This document shows positions 42,040-50,462 of a DNA stretch of 64,000 nucleotides, piece after piece. The notes under the pieces are model-generated. The model saw nothing but the letters and a program-made list of their open reading frames with translations. It was not told the origin of the DNA and made no database searches. Within the stretch, counting starts at the first letter, position 1, and each line of letters begins with the position of its first letter. The stretch is from Actinomycetota bacterium (lineage in GTDB: Bacteria > Actinomycetota > Thermoleophilia > Miltoncostaeales > Miltoncostaeaceae), in the NCBI GenBank assembly GCA_016870155.1, contig VGCE01000001.1, positions 270,001 to 334,000 of the forward strand, in the 5' to 3' direction. The position numbers and the translations under genes were made by a program.

Positions 42040-44685
42040 TCAGCCCCCGACGGCGAAGGGCGCGCTGCGCCTGCGGTGCTGGGCGCCGTTGGCGTCGGTG
42101 GCCGTGACCACCGCCCGGTAGCGGCCTGCCGGCACCGCGGGCCCGGTGGCCGACCGGCGCGAGAGCAGTATTCGATATGTGGCGGCGGGCCAGTCTCCGG
42201 ACGGCTCGCCCTGGCTCACGCGGATGGCGTCCCCCCCGCCCACCGGCACGAGGTCCACGCGCACATCGCGCAGCGTTGCCGCGGTGAGCCCCCGGGCGGT
42301 GATGCCGCGCATGCCGACGCGCACCACCACCTGGCCGAGCCCCGACCCGGTACGGCGCACCTCCGGCTTTCCGAGCGCGCCCTTGGGCACCGGCACGCGC
42401 GGTGCGGTCCACACCAGCGCCGACCCGGCGGCGATGTCGCCGCCCTGCGGGGCGATGACCAGCCGGCCGCGCCATGCCTCGTCTCCCGCCTGCGGCGCGC
42501 GCGGCACGTCGATGGATGCCGTGGCCCGGCCGCCCGGCTTCAGATCGATGGGCTCGCCCACCGGCCGGTAGTCGCCATCGGGGCCCTGCAGCAGCATGCG
42601 GTATGGCCCCCCGGTGCCGGTGAGGTCGCGCACCGCGAACTTCAGCGTGGTGGCGTCGTCGCGGCGACGGATGCCCGTGAGGATCGGCGGGTCGATCGCG
42701 ATACCGGGCAGGGCCCGGGTGTGGATGGATGCCGGGTCGGGCGCGCTGCCGGCGCCGGCATCCACCAGCGCCGAGTTCGGGACGGGGCCCGCCAACTGCA
42801 CGAGCACGCTGCGGATGTCCTCCGGGCGCCAGGAGGGGTGGTCCACCCGCAGGCGCAGCGCGGTGGCGGCCACGGACGCCGTTGCGGCCGACGTGCCGCT
42901 GAGCGGCGCCTGCCGCGGCTGGCCCGACTCATCACGGCCCGGGTACGCGGCATCCACCGCGATGGCCGGCGCCACCAGGTCGGGCTTCAGGCGCCCGTCG
43001 GCGGTGGGCCCGCGCGACGAGAACGACGCCATGGCCGCGCTGGCTCCCTGGTCGGCGCGCGGCACCACGCTCACCGATGCCGAGGGGTCGCGGGCCAGCA
43101 TGGTCATGACAGCCCTGCCCTGCATGGGCCCGAGCCCCACGACGGGGATGGGCAGGTCGGCACCGCCGACGATGCCCGGGAACGCCCCGGTGCCGTCCTC
43201 ATCCCACACCACCAGGGCCAGCGCGCCGGCGCCCGCGGCCCGGCGTGCCACCTCGGCGAGCGGCGCCCCGCTGCGCGTGACCATGGCCACTGCGCCGGCC
43301 ACGATGCTGCGTCCGCCCTCGCCCGCGAAGTCGCGGGTGCCGGTCCCGCTGCCCACGCCCGCGTCGCCGCTGGCCGGCACCAGGCGCAAGCCGGACCCCA
43401 GGGAGTTGGAGGGCTCGGCGCCCATTAGGGGCAGCGGGCCCATGCGGGCGGCGGCCGGACCGATGGACATCGTGAGGTCAGCCGTACGCGGCGCGGTGCC
43501 GCCGGCCATGCCGCCCACAACCAGGACCTCCTTCATGGCGGCGGCGTTTCCGAGCGTGCCCGGCACCCCGCCCGTGGGGCCGTCGTTGCCCGCGGGGGCC
43601 ACCACCACGGCGCCCGCGCGGTCGGCCGCGGCCATCGCCCGGGCCACGGGGTCGACGCCGCCCGCGCCGAAGCCCCGGGCCAAGCCCATCACCACCACGT
43701 CGGCGGCGTCCTCGGGGGCGCCGTCGCGGTTGGGATCCATGGCGATCTCCAGCGCCGCCAGCACGCGGTCGGTGCGGGCCAGCGTGCGCACCCAGCCATC
43801 CACCATCTCGCGTGCGGTCACGCGGTACACCAGCATGCGGGGCATCACGCCCGCGGGCAGGCCCGCAAGCGCCGGCGAGCGCAGGATGATCGATGCCATC
43901 TGCGTGCCATGGCTCTCGCCCGCTGGATCGTTGGGGTCAGGCGAGGGATCGGTGTCGCCCTCCACCAGGTCGGATCCCGCGATGATGAGGTTCGCGGGAC
44001 CGACGCCGCCGCCGAGCCACGGGTGGGCGGCGTCCACCGCGCTGTCGATGAGCGCGATGTGCATTGGGCCCTGCGGGGGGGCCGGGGTCGGCGTTGCCTG
44101 CGGGGCGGGTGTGGCCTGCGGGGCGGGCGCGAGCTGCGGGGTGGTGGCCGCGGGCGTCGGGGTGGTCGGCGTGGTGGTGACGCGCGAGGGTGCGGTGCCG
44201 GTGCCCGCACCCGGGGAGCCGGCCGTGGGCAGCGGCAGGCCCGGCTGCGCCTGCGCCGGCGACATGAAGAGCACCGGCACCACGGCCTGGATACCCGGGA
44301 TCTCCGCGGCGGTGCTGAGCCGGCCGGATGGCAGGCGCACGGCCAGGCCGTTCACCAGGGTGCGGTAGCGGTGGGTGACCACCCCGCCCATGCCCTGCAG
44401 CGATCCCTCCACCGCCAGCTGGTCGGCCTGCATGGTGGACAGCACCGGCGGGCGATCGGCCTCGGGAACGTCCACCAGGCCGGGTCCGTCGAGCAGGATG
44501 ATGGCCGACTCGGTGTCGCCGGCCGGGGGCACCTGCGGGGCGCGCTGGCCGTCCACCACGTCGCGCCAGCCGGCAGCCGCCACCAGCGCGCCGTCGGCGG
44601 GGGCGCCCTCCTGCGCCACCACGAACGCCGGCGCGGCGATGGCCGCGGCGGCCGCGAGCGCGATGCCGGTGTGCAGGCCCCTCAT
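42040..44685 (-). CDS. Secreted subtilisin-like serine protease with PA insert
   Basis: An 881-residue exported S8 protease. A signal peptide (MRGLHTGIALAAAAAIAAPAFVVAQ) is followed by a propeptide-like region, a Pro/Thr/Ala-rich linker at about 155-200, and the catalytic triad: Asp in IALIDSAVDAAHP, His in ESHGTQMASIIL, Ser in PLSGTSAATASVAA. Residues about 400-530 look like a protease-associated insert. The C-terminal 200 residues are beta-rich (Fn3-like). It overlaps the tsaD stop by 4 bases, so it is the last gene of the udg-tsa operon, an unusual partner. Substrate unknown. Confidence 0.88.
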   Translation of the reverse strand: MRGLHTGIALAAAAAIAAPAFVVAQEGAPADGALVAAAGWRDVVDGQRAPQVPPAGDTESAIILLDGPGLVDVPEADRPPVLSTMQADQLAVEGSLQGMGGVVTHRYRTLVNGLAVRLPSGRLSTAAEIPGIQAVVPVLFMSPAQAQPGLPLPTAGSPGAGTGTAPSRVTTTPTTPTPAATTPQLAPAPQATPAPQATPTPAPPQGPMHIALIDSAVDAAHPWLGGGVGPANLIIAGSDLVEGDTDPSPDPNDPAGESHGTQMASIILRSPALAGLPAGVMPRMLVYRVTAREMVDGWVRTLARTDRVLAALEIAMDPNRDGAPEDAADVVVMGLARGFGAGGVDPVARAMAAADRAGAVVVAPAGNDGPTGGVPGTLGNAAAMKEVLVVGGMAGGTAPRTADLTMSIGPAAARMGPLPLMGAEPSNSLGSGLRLVPASGDAGVGSGTGTRDFAGEGGRSIVAGAVAMVTRSGAPLAEVARRAAGAGALALVVWDEDGTGAFPGIVGGADLPIPVVGLGPMQGRAVMTMLARDPSASVSVVPRADQGASAAMASFSSRGPTADGRLKPDLVAPAIAVDAAYPGRDESGQPRQAPLSGTSAATASVAATALRLRVDHPSWRPEDIRSVLVQLAGPVPNSALVDAGAGSAPDPASIHTRALPGIAIDPPILTGIRRRDDATTLKFAVRDLTGTGGPYRMLLQGPDGDYRPVGEPIDLKPGGRATASIDVPRAPQAGDEAWRGRLVIAPQGGDIAAGSALVWTAPRVPVPKGALGKPEVRRTGSGLGQVVVRVGMRGITARGLTAATLRDVRVDLVPVGGGDAIRVSQGEPSGDWPAATYRILLSRRSATGPAVPAGRYRAVVTATDANGAQHRRRSAPFAVGG

Positions 44686-45707
44686 GCGGCGATCCCGCCG
44701 GGCGGGGCCGTGGCGACGGCGTCCTCGCCCACGTAGTCGGGCCACGCGATGGCCGGGGTGAACGCCGCGGCGGCGGCAATCATGGCGGCGTTGTCGGTGC
44801 ACAGAGCGCGATCGGGGATCGCCACGCGCAGGCCACGCTCCGATGCCGCCTGCTCCACCAGTTCGCGAAGCCGCCCGTTGGCGGCCACTCCGCCGCCGAT
44901 CGATACCGCCGGCACGCCGTGGATATCGGCCGCCAGCATGAGGCGGTCCACCAGCGGGCGCACGATGGCCTCCTGGTAGGACGCCGCGAGGTCGGCGCGC
45001 CGGGCCTGCACGCCGTCGTCGCCCAGCTCACGCGTGGCGTAGAGCAGGGCCGTCTTCACCCCAGCGTACGAGAAGTCGAGTTGCTGGGGCCCACGCGACC
45101 TGAGGCCCACGGGGAAGTCGAAGGCCGTGGCGTCGCCCTCGCGGGCCAGGGCCTCCAGGCCCGGGCCGCCCGGATAGGGAATGCCCAGCAGGCGCGCGCC
45201 CTTGTCGATGGCCTCGCCCGCGGCGTCGTCGAGGGTCTGGCCGAGCAGATGCGGGGCTGCGTAGTCGCTCACCAGGTCGAGCCGCGTGTGCCCCCCGGAC
45301 GCCGTGAGGGCCACCAATGGCGGGTCGAGGGCGAGGGGCTCGAGCCAGCACGCGGCCACGTGCCCGTGCAGGTGATCGGCCATCACCAGCGGCTTGCCGG
45401 TGGCGTAGGCCAGCGCCTTGGCCGTGGCCACGCCCACCAGCAGCGCGCCGATGAGGCCGGGGCGCCGGGTGACGGCGATGCGGTCGATGTCGTCGAGGCC
45501 CAGCCCGGCGTCGTCGAGGGCCCGGTCCACCACGGCGTTGACCGTGGTGAGGTGGTGGCGGGCCGCGACCTCGGGCACCACGCCGCCGTACACCGAGTGC
45601 AGCTCTGCCTGAGATGCCACCACGTTCGAGAGGATTCGGCGGCCATCGACCACGGCGGCGGCGGTCTCGTCGCAGGAGGTCTCGATGGCGAGCACCACGT
45701 CGCCCAT
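44682..45707 (-). CDS. tsaD: tRNA N6-threonylcarbamoyladenosine transferase TsaD
   Basis: The 341-residue ASKHA-fold enzyme transfers threonylcarbamoyl to A37 of ANN-decoding tRNAs. It shows VLAIETSCDETAAAVVDG, the iron-binding HLHGHVAACW, VALTASGGHTRLDLV, AIDKGARLLGIPYPGGPGLE and SIGGGVAANGRLR. The ATG at 45705-45707 overlaps the rimI stop; ten upstream codons of open frame are excluded because TsaD begins at this Met. Its partners TsaB and TsaE are in the same operon. Confidence 0.96.
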   Translation of the reverse strand: MGDVVLAIETSCDETAAAVVDGRRILSNVVASQAELHSVYGGVVPEVAARHHLTTVNAVVDRALDDAGLGLDDIDRIAVTRRPGLIGALLVGVATAKALAYATGKPLVMADHLHGHVAACWLEPLALDPPLVALTASGGHTRLDLVSDYAAPHLLGQTLDDAAGEAIDKGARLLGIPYPGGPGLEALAREGDATAFDFPVGLRSRGPQQLDFSYAGVKTALLYATRELGDDGVQARRADLAASYQEAIVRPLVDRLMLAADIHGVPAVSIGGGVAANGRLRELVEQAASERGLRVAIPDRALCTDNAAMIAAAAAFTPAIAWPDYVGEDAVATAPPGGIAA

Positions 45708-46204
45708 CAGCTGCCGTCCTCCTGCGGCTTCCGCCACATGATCAGCGCGTCCTCCTGGTTGTCGGAGTAGTAGCGCGGCCTGACGCCGCAGTCCACGAAT
45801 CCCCGCGCCCGATACAAGCGTATGGCGGCATCGTTCGAGACCCGCACCTCGAGGGTGTAACGATCGTACGGCCGACCGTCGAGGGCGGAGATCACGCCGT
45901 CCACCAGCATTCCCCCGATGCCGCGGCGACGGTGCCCGGTATCGACGGTGACGTTGAGGATGTGCCAGGAATCACCCTGCCCCGCGCAGGCGATGAAGCC
46001 CACCACCTCGTCGCCGTCCACCGCCACCAGCATGGCGCCCTCGGGGCGAAGGAGTTCCTTCGCGAACAGCTGGCGCGACCACGGCACGGGGTTGTTGCGC
46101 GTCTCGATGGACAGGATCGCGGTGATGTCGTCGGGGCGTGCCGGACGCACCACGGGCGGGCGGGCCTTCGGCATGCGCGGGGCGTTGGCCTGGCGCGCGC
46201 TCAT
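45707..46204 (-). CDS. rimI: Ribosomal-protein-alanine N-acetyltransferase RimI
   Basis: A 165-residue GNAT enzyme. RPARPDDITAILSIETRNNPVPWSRQLFAKEL is the RimI-type N-terminus with the acceptor loop NPVPWS, WHILNVTVDTGHRRRGIGGMLVDGVI the acetyl-CoA loop, and LEVRVSNDAAIRLYRARGF the conserved EVR-NxxA-xxLY segment. RimI acetylates the N-terminus of ribosomal protein S18. It lies between tsaB and tsaD with 4-base overlaps, the usual bacterial order. Confidence 0.93.
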   Translation of the reverse strand: MSARQANAPRMPKARPPVVRPARPDDITAILSIETRNNPVPWSRQLFAKELLRPEGAMLVAVDGDEVVGFIACAGQGDSWHILNVTVDTGHRRRGIGGMLVDGVISALDGRPYDRYTLEVRVSNDAAIRLYRARGFVDCGVRPRYYSDNQEDALIMWRKPQEDGS

Positions 46205-46932
46205 GCCGGGGCCTCCTCGCGCAGTCGGCGCAGACGGTTTTCCTCGGCGTCCGGCAGGCGCAGGTACTCAGGGGCGACGGGCCTGCCCGCGCGCGCCCTC
46301 ACCCGTTGCACCAGGCGCACCGGGGAGATGCGGTCGGCCAGGGCGTGCGCGCGGCGGGCCTCGGGGGGAAGCGGCACCAGGTCGGCGCCGTCGCCCGCCA
46401 CCGCGCAGGCGCCGATCGGGGCGAGCGCCATTGCCAGCGCGTCGGGGTCCCACGCCGCGGGGGCCACGACCTCCTGAAAATCCCCGGTCGGGCTCACGCG
46501 ATACGCCGCGGCGAACACCTGGCCGCGACGGGCATCGATGACCGGGATCACGAGGGTGTCCTCTCCACGGGCAGGCGCGCCAGGCACATCGCCGGCCGCC
46601 TCACCGCTGCCGTCGCCGAGGGCGATGCCCAGAGCCAGGGCCTCGAGCGTGGATGCCCCGTGCACCGGGATCGCCAGTGCCTGCCCCAGGCCGAGCGCCG
46701 TGGCGATGCCGATGCGGATGCCCGTGAATCCGCCGGGTCCGAGGCCGACGACGATGTCATCGAGATCGCGGGGCGTGACGCCCGCCTCGCCGAACAGCTC
46801 GTGCGCGGCCTCCAGCATGCGGCGGCCGCCACCCGGGATGCGCGGGAGCCAGGTCTCGGCCACGACGTCGTCGCCATCGACGATCGCCAGGGCCGGGTCA
46901 GGCGTTGCGGTGTCGAGCGCGAAGGTCGTCAC
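46201..46932 (-). CDS. tsaB: tRNA threonylcarbamoyladenosine biosynthesis protein TsaB
   Basis: A 243-residue inactive ASKHA paralogue of TsaD that scaffolds the t6A complex. TFALDTATPDPALAIVDGDDV and the conserved VGLGPGGFTGIRIGIATALGLGQALAIPVHGASTLEAL are diagnostic. The GTG at 46930-46932 is used because earlier codons lie in tsaE sequence; the genes overlap by 35 bases. The C-terminal half includes PVIDARRGQVFAAAYR and the usual PEYLRLPDAEEN end. Confidence 0.93.
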   Translation of the reverse strand: MTTFALDTATPDPALAIVDGDDVVAETWLPRIPGGGRRMLEAAHELFGEAGVTPRDLDDIVVGLGPGGFTGIRIGIATALGLGQALAIPVHGASTLEALALGIALGDGSGEAAGDVPGAPARGEDTLVIPVIDARRGQVFAAAYRVSPTGDFQEVVAPAAWDPDALAMALAPIGACAVAGDGADLVPLPPEARRAHALADRISPVRLVQRVRARAGRPVAPEYLRLPDAEENRLRRLREEAPA

Positions 46933-47383
46933 AAAGGGCCTCGAGCGATGCATCGGTACCGGGATCAGCGCCATCCAACCGTAACACCCGCCTGTCGCCA
47001 CCCCCGTGGGCGATGTCGACGCGCACGCGAGGCTCGGGAAGCCCGTGCAGGACGGAGTCGGGCCACTCAACGAACGCCACGACCTCGGGGCCCACGCACT
47101 CGAGTGCGAGGCCGAGTTCCTCATCGTCGGGGTCGCCCAGGCGCCAGGCGTCAAGGTGCGCCACGGGCAGGCGCCCCGCGTAGGAATTGGCGATGGCGAA
47201 GGTGGGACTGGTGACGGGGCCCTCCACGCCGAGAGCCCGCGCGGCGGCGCGCACCAGGGTGGTCTTGCCCGCGCCGAGGTCGCCGCGCAGCACCACGACG
47301 TCGCCCGGGGCGAGCAGCGCTGCGATGCCCGCGCCGATGTGCTCGGTGTCATCCGGGCCCTCGCTCACGAACTCCGCGGTCAT
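46898..47383 (-). CDS. tsaE: tRNA threonylcarbamoyladenosine biosynthesis ATPase TsaE
   Basis: A 161-residue P-loop ATPase that drives t6A synthesis turnover. Walker A is LRGDLGAGKTTLVRAAARALG (about 36-56), followed by VTSPTFAIANSY, HLDAWRLGDPDDEELGLALE and FVEWPDSVLHGLP, the hallmark TsaE motifs. The ATG at 47381-47383 shares its A with the udg stop (TGATG). Length is normal. Confidence 0.95.
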   Translation of the reverse strand: MTAEFVSEGPDDTEHIGAGIAALLAPGDVVVLRGDLGAGKTTLVRAAARALGVEGPVTSPTFAIANSYAGRLPVAHLDAWRLGDPDDEELGLALECVGPEVVAFVEWPDSVLHGLPEPRVRVDIAHGGGDRRVLRLDGADPGTDASLEALCDDLRARHRNA

Positions 47384-48105
47384 CAGAACAGGCCGAGCTG
47401 CTCGGTGGATGGCTCCGGGATGGCCCCGGCGTCGGCCCCAGCCCCTGCTGTTGCCCCGCGCGGGGCGGGCGCGCTCGCCGGGTCGGTCCTCCCAGACGCC
47501 TCTGCCGCGACAGCCCCGGGGTCGGCGCCGGCCACCATTGCCGGCAGCCGCGCGAAATCCTCCTGCAGGCTCCCGAGCATGGCCCGGGTGTAGAGGGCGG
47601 CGGCCGGGTGGTACACCGGATAGAGCGTGACCGGCACCCCCGCGAACTCGGTGGGCAGCGGCTGGCCGCGCACCTTGCTGATGCCCTCGGGCCGACCGGA
47701 CAGCAGCTTGGTGGCGAAGTTGCCGAGCGTGCACACCACGCGCGGTCGGATGAGCGCCACCTGCTCCTCGAGATAGCCGCGGCAGGAGTCGATCTCGTCG
47801 GGACGCGGATCGCGGTTGCCGGGCGGCCGGCACTTGAGCACGTTGGCGATGAACACCTGGTCGCGGGTCATGCCGATGCCGGCCAGGAGCTCGTCGAGCA
47901 GCTTCCCTGCCTGGCCCACGAACGGCAGGCCCGTGCGATCCTCGTTGGCCCCCGGGGCCTCCCCCACGAACAGCAGGTCGGCGTCCGGATCGCCCGCTCC
48001 CACCACCACGTTGGTGCGGCCCTCGGACAGGGGACAGCGCGCGCACCCGCGAAGGTGCTCGGCCAGCCTTTCCAGCGCCAGGGCACGGACCGCGGCATCG
48101 CTCAT
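47383..48105 (-). CDS. udg: Family 4 (Fe-S) uracil-DNA glycosylase with C-terminal clamp motif
   Basis: A 240-residue type 4/5-related UDG that removes uracil from DNA. Four cysteines fit the [4Fe-4S] site: C21, C24, C92 (VLKCRPPGN) and C108 (EIDSCRG). Motif A is [20 protein letters not shown], and YHPAAAL is the motif B-like end. After the catalytic domain (about residue 195) comes an Ala/Gly/Pro linker ending EQLGLF; QLxLF is the bacterial sliding-clamp-binding pentapeptide. It heads the tsa operon, with a TAGCGT hexamer 9 bases before the ATG. Confidence 0.9.
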   Translation of the reverse strand: MSDAAVRALALERLAEHLRGCARCPLSEGRTNVVVGAGDPDADLLFVGEAPGANEDRTGLPFVGQAGKLLDELLAGIGMTRDQVFIANVLKCRPPGNRDPRPDEIDSCRGYLEEQVALIRPRVVCTLGNFATKLLSGRPEGISKVRGQPLPTEFAGVPVTLYPVYHPAAALYTRAMLGSLQEDFARLPAMVAGADPGAVAAEASGRTDPASAPAPRGATAGAGADAGAIPEPSTEQLGLF

Positions 48106-48159
48106 CGACTCCCCACGCTATAAGCGACCCCGGACGCCCGGATCGCCCGCCGCACGGCC

Positions 48160-48189
48160 TTGTTACACGGGTACCGGGCGGGCTAGATT
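48160..48189 (+). promoter_or_regulatory. Candidate panC promoter
   Basis: TTGTTA (48160-48165) and TAGATT (48184-48189) are separated by 18 bases, a sigma-70-like pair. They lie about 110 bases before the panC ATG; the leader between holds no recognised riboswitch and no clear Shine-Dalgarno. Confidence 0.5.
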
Positions 48190-48301
48190 GCCCCATCTGA
48201 ATTCGGCGCCAAGCCCGGTACCCCGCCTCGGGGACTGGAGCGAGTCCGGTTCAGCGGTGCCCGCCACCCGGTGTGGGCACGTTGTGCTGCGCCAGTCGTA
48301 C

Positions 48302-49609
48302 ATGACCCACACACAGTCGCAATCCTACGATTCCCGGACGCGCCCCGACGTGGTCCGCACGGTGCCCGAACTGCGCGCCGCCGTCGACGCCCTGCGCGCC
48401 GGGCGCGGGTCGGTGACGCTGGTGCCCACCATGGGCGCATTCCACGAGGGCCATCTGTCGCTCATGCGGCGCGCCGCGGAGGGCGGCAGCGGCGTGGTGG
48501 TGTCGCTCTTCGTGAACCCCACGCAGTTCGCCCCCACCGAGGACCTCGCGGCGTACCCGCGCGATGAGGACCGCGACCTGGCGCTGGCCGGCGGCGCGGG
48601 GGCCGACCTGGTGTGGGCACCGGCGGTGGAGGACGTCTACCCCGGCGGCGACGCCATGGAGATCACCATCGGCGGGCCGGCCAAGGTGCTGGAGGGCGCA
48701 AGCCGCCCCCACCACTTCGCCGGAGTGGCCACCGTGGTGGCCAAGCTGCTCGTCGCCGTGCGGCCCGACCGCGTGGTGTTCGGGCAGAAGGACGCCCAAC
48801 AGGTGGCGGTGATCCGCCGCCTGATGGCCGACCTGCATCTCGACGACATCGAGATGATCATCGCCCCTATCGTCCGCGAACCTGACGGCCTTGCGATGAG
48901 CAGTCGCAACGCCTACCTGGGCACCGACGATCGCGCCGCCGCGGTGGTGCTGTCACGGGCCCTGGCGGCGGCAGCCGGACTCGCCGAAGAGGGCGCGGAC
49001 GACGCGGCGCGCATCGAGCGGGCGGCGCTGGCGGTGATGGCCGCCGAGCCGCGATGCGAACCTGAGTACGCGGCAGTGGTCCACCCGGACACCTTCGCCA
49101 GGCAGGAGCGCCTGGAGGCACCCGCCCTCCTGTGCGTTGCCGCGCGGGTGGGTCCCGCACGGCTCATCGACAACCGGGAACTTCCCGTACCCACCACACG
49201 GAGGACAAACGTGCCCCGAGCACGCACGATGCTCAAGAGCAAGATCCACCGCGCCACGGTGACCGACGCCAACCTGAACTACGTCGGCTCGATCACCGTG
49301 GACCGCGACCTGCTCGACCTCGCCGACGTCCATGAGTACGAGAAGGTGAGCGTGCTCAACATCAACACCGGCGCCCGGTTCGAGACCTACGCCATCAATG
49401 GCCCCCGCGGCCGTGGCGACATCTGCCTCAACGGCGCGGCCGCCCGGCTGGGGCACCCCGGCGACCTGGTGATCATCCTCACCTACGCCGAGTACGACGA
49501 GGCCGAGCTGATGGGCGGCCACGAGCCCACCGTGGTGCAACTGAACTCCCGCAACGAGGTGACCGACCTGGTGGAGGACATGGTGCCGGTTATGTGGGAG
49601 GTCGAGTAA
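48302..49609 (+). CDS. panC: Pantoate-beta-alanine ligase fused in frame to aspartate decarboxylase (PanC-PanD)
   Basis: One 435-codon frame without an internal stop. Residues about 15-295 are Pan[31 protein letters not shown] (HIGH-like), [41 protein letters not shown], and the usual PanC end [11 protein letters not shown]. After a nine-residue linker (PTTRRTN region) PanD begins. PanC joins pantoate and beta-alanine; PanD supplies beta-alanine from aspartate. An internal GTG with its own GGAGG Shine-Dalgarno lies at the junction, so PanD may also be made alone. ATG at 48302; a GTG at 48350 is an alternative start. Confidence 0.85.
   Translation: MTHTQSQSYDSRTRPDVVRTVPELRAAVDALRAGRGSVTLVPTMGAFHEGHLSLMRRAAEGGSGVVVSLFVNPTQFAPTEDLAAYPRDEDRDLALAGGAGADLVWAPAVEDVYPGGDAMEITIGGPAKVLEGASRPHHFAGVATVVAKLLVAVRPDRVVFGQKDAQQVAVIRRLMADLHLDDIEMIIAPIVREPDGLAMSSRNAYLGTDDRAAAVVLSRALAAAAGLAEEGADDAARIERAALAVMAAEPRCEPEYAAVVHPDTFARQERLEAPALLCVAARVGPARLIDNRELPVPTTRRTNVPRARTMLKSKIHRATVTDANLNYVGSITVDRDLLDLADVHEYEKVSVLNINTGARFETYAINGPRGRGDICLNGAAARLGHPGDLVIILTYAEYDEAELMGGHEPTVVQLNSRNEVTDLVEDMVPVMWEVE
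49211..49609 (+). CDS. panD: Aspartate 1-decarboxylase (internal start within the panC-panD frame)
   Basis: From GTG 49211 the product is 132 residues, the normal PanD size: [31 protein letters not shown], with the self-cleavage site Gly26-Ser27, which yields the pyruvoyl group. [47 protein letters not shown] follows, with active-site Tyr and Asn. GGAGG lies 6 bases before the GTG. If translated only as the fusion, cleavage would leave PanC carrying the short beta chain. Its stop overlaps the start of panB by 16 bases. Confidence 0.85.
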   Translation: MPRARTMLKSKIHRATVTDANLNYVGSITVDRDLLDLADVHEYEKVSVLNINTGARFETYAINGPRGRGDICLNGAAARLGHPGDLVIILTYAEYDEAELMGGHEPTVVQLNSRNEVTDLVEDMVPVMWEVE

Positions 49610-50385
49610 GCATCCTCGCCGCCTCCGACATCCGGGCGCTCAAGGGCACTCGCCGGCTGGCGACGCTCACGGCATACGACTACCCCATGGCCCTGGCTCT
49701 CGACCAGGTGGGGCTCGACGTCATCCTCGTGGGCGACAGCCTCGGAGAGGTGGAGTTGGGGTACGACTCCACCCGCGCCGTCACGCTCGAGATGATGGCG
49801 CACCATGTGCGGGCGGTGGCGAACGGTGCCACGCGCACGCACATCTGCGGTGACATGCCCGCGGGCTCGTACGCCGATCCGCGGCAGGCGGTGGCGAGCG
49901 CGATGACCCTGGTGTCAGCAGGCGCGCACTCGGTGAAGCTCGAGGGCGCGCTGATCCCGCAGGTGGGGGCCATCATCGATGCCGGCATCCCCGTGATGGG
50001 CCACGTGGGACTCCTGCCGCAGACCGCCGAGGGCGGCTACCGCAAGCAGGGCGGGACCACCCGGGACGCCGACCGCCTCGTGGCCGAGGCCATCGCGCTC
50101 GACCGCACCGGGTGCTTCGCGATCGTCATCGAGTGCGTGCACGCCGAGGCCGCCAGGCGCATCACCGCGGCCGTGGGCGCGCCCACCATCGGCATCGCCG
50201 CCGGCATCAACTGCGACGGCCAGGTGCTGGTGAGCACCGACCTCATCGGGCTGCTGCCCGACCCGCCGGCCTTCGTAGCGCCGCGTGCAAACGTGCGCGA
50301 CATCATCATCGGCGCGGCCGCGGAGTTCGCCGCCGAGGTGCGCGCGACCAAGAGCGAGCCGGCCGCGCGAAGCGCGAGGCCATAG
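49594..50385 (+). CDS. panB: 3-methyl-2-oxobutanoate hydroxymethyltransferase
   Basis: A 263-residue PanB that makes ketopantoate from 2-ketoisovalerate and methylene-THF, linking the valine pathway and FolD to coenzyme [53 protein letters not shown] and [21 protein letters not shown] are canonical. The GTG at 49594 lies inside the panD end and lacks a well-spaced Shine-Dalgarno. GGGAGG is instead 9-10 bases before an ATC that would give the usual PanB N-terminus, so the start is uncertain. Confidence 0.93.
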   Translation: MGGRVSILAASDIRALKGTRRLATLTAYDYPMALALDQVGLDVILVGDSLGEVELGYDSTRAVTLEMMAHHVRAVANGATRTHICGDMPAGSYADPRQAVASAMTLVSAGAHSVKLEGALIPQVGAIIDAGIPVMGHVGLLPQTAEGGYRKQGGTTRDADRLVAEAIALDRTGCFAIVIECVHAEAARRITAAVGAPTIGIAAGINCDGQVLVSTDLIGLLPDPPAFVAPRANVRDIIIGAAAEFAAEVRATKSEPAARSARP

Positions 50386-50390
50386 CCAAG

Positions 50391-50459
50391 CCCCGGTGTC
50401 AGGCACCTAACCAAGCCGCGCGCCTTGCGTGACGGTCGGTTAAGTGCCTGACACCGGGG
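50391..50459. repeat. Long REP-like inverted repeat between panB and fumC
   Basis: The 22-base arms 50391-50412 and 50438-50459 are reverse complements with one difference (a G-U in RNA), enclosing a 25-base loop. The arm core GGTGTCAGGCACC is a palindromic motif I recall from intergenic REP-type repeats associated with IS200-like (Y1) transposases in many bacteria; no such gene is in the window. It sits between converging genes 5 bases from one stop and 3 from the other, where it would serve as a two-way terminator. Confidence 0.75.
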
Positions 50460-50462
50460 TGG

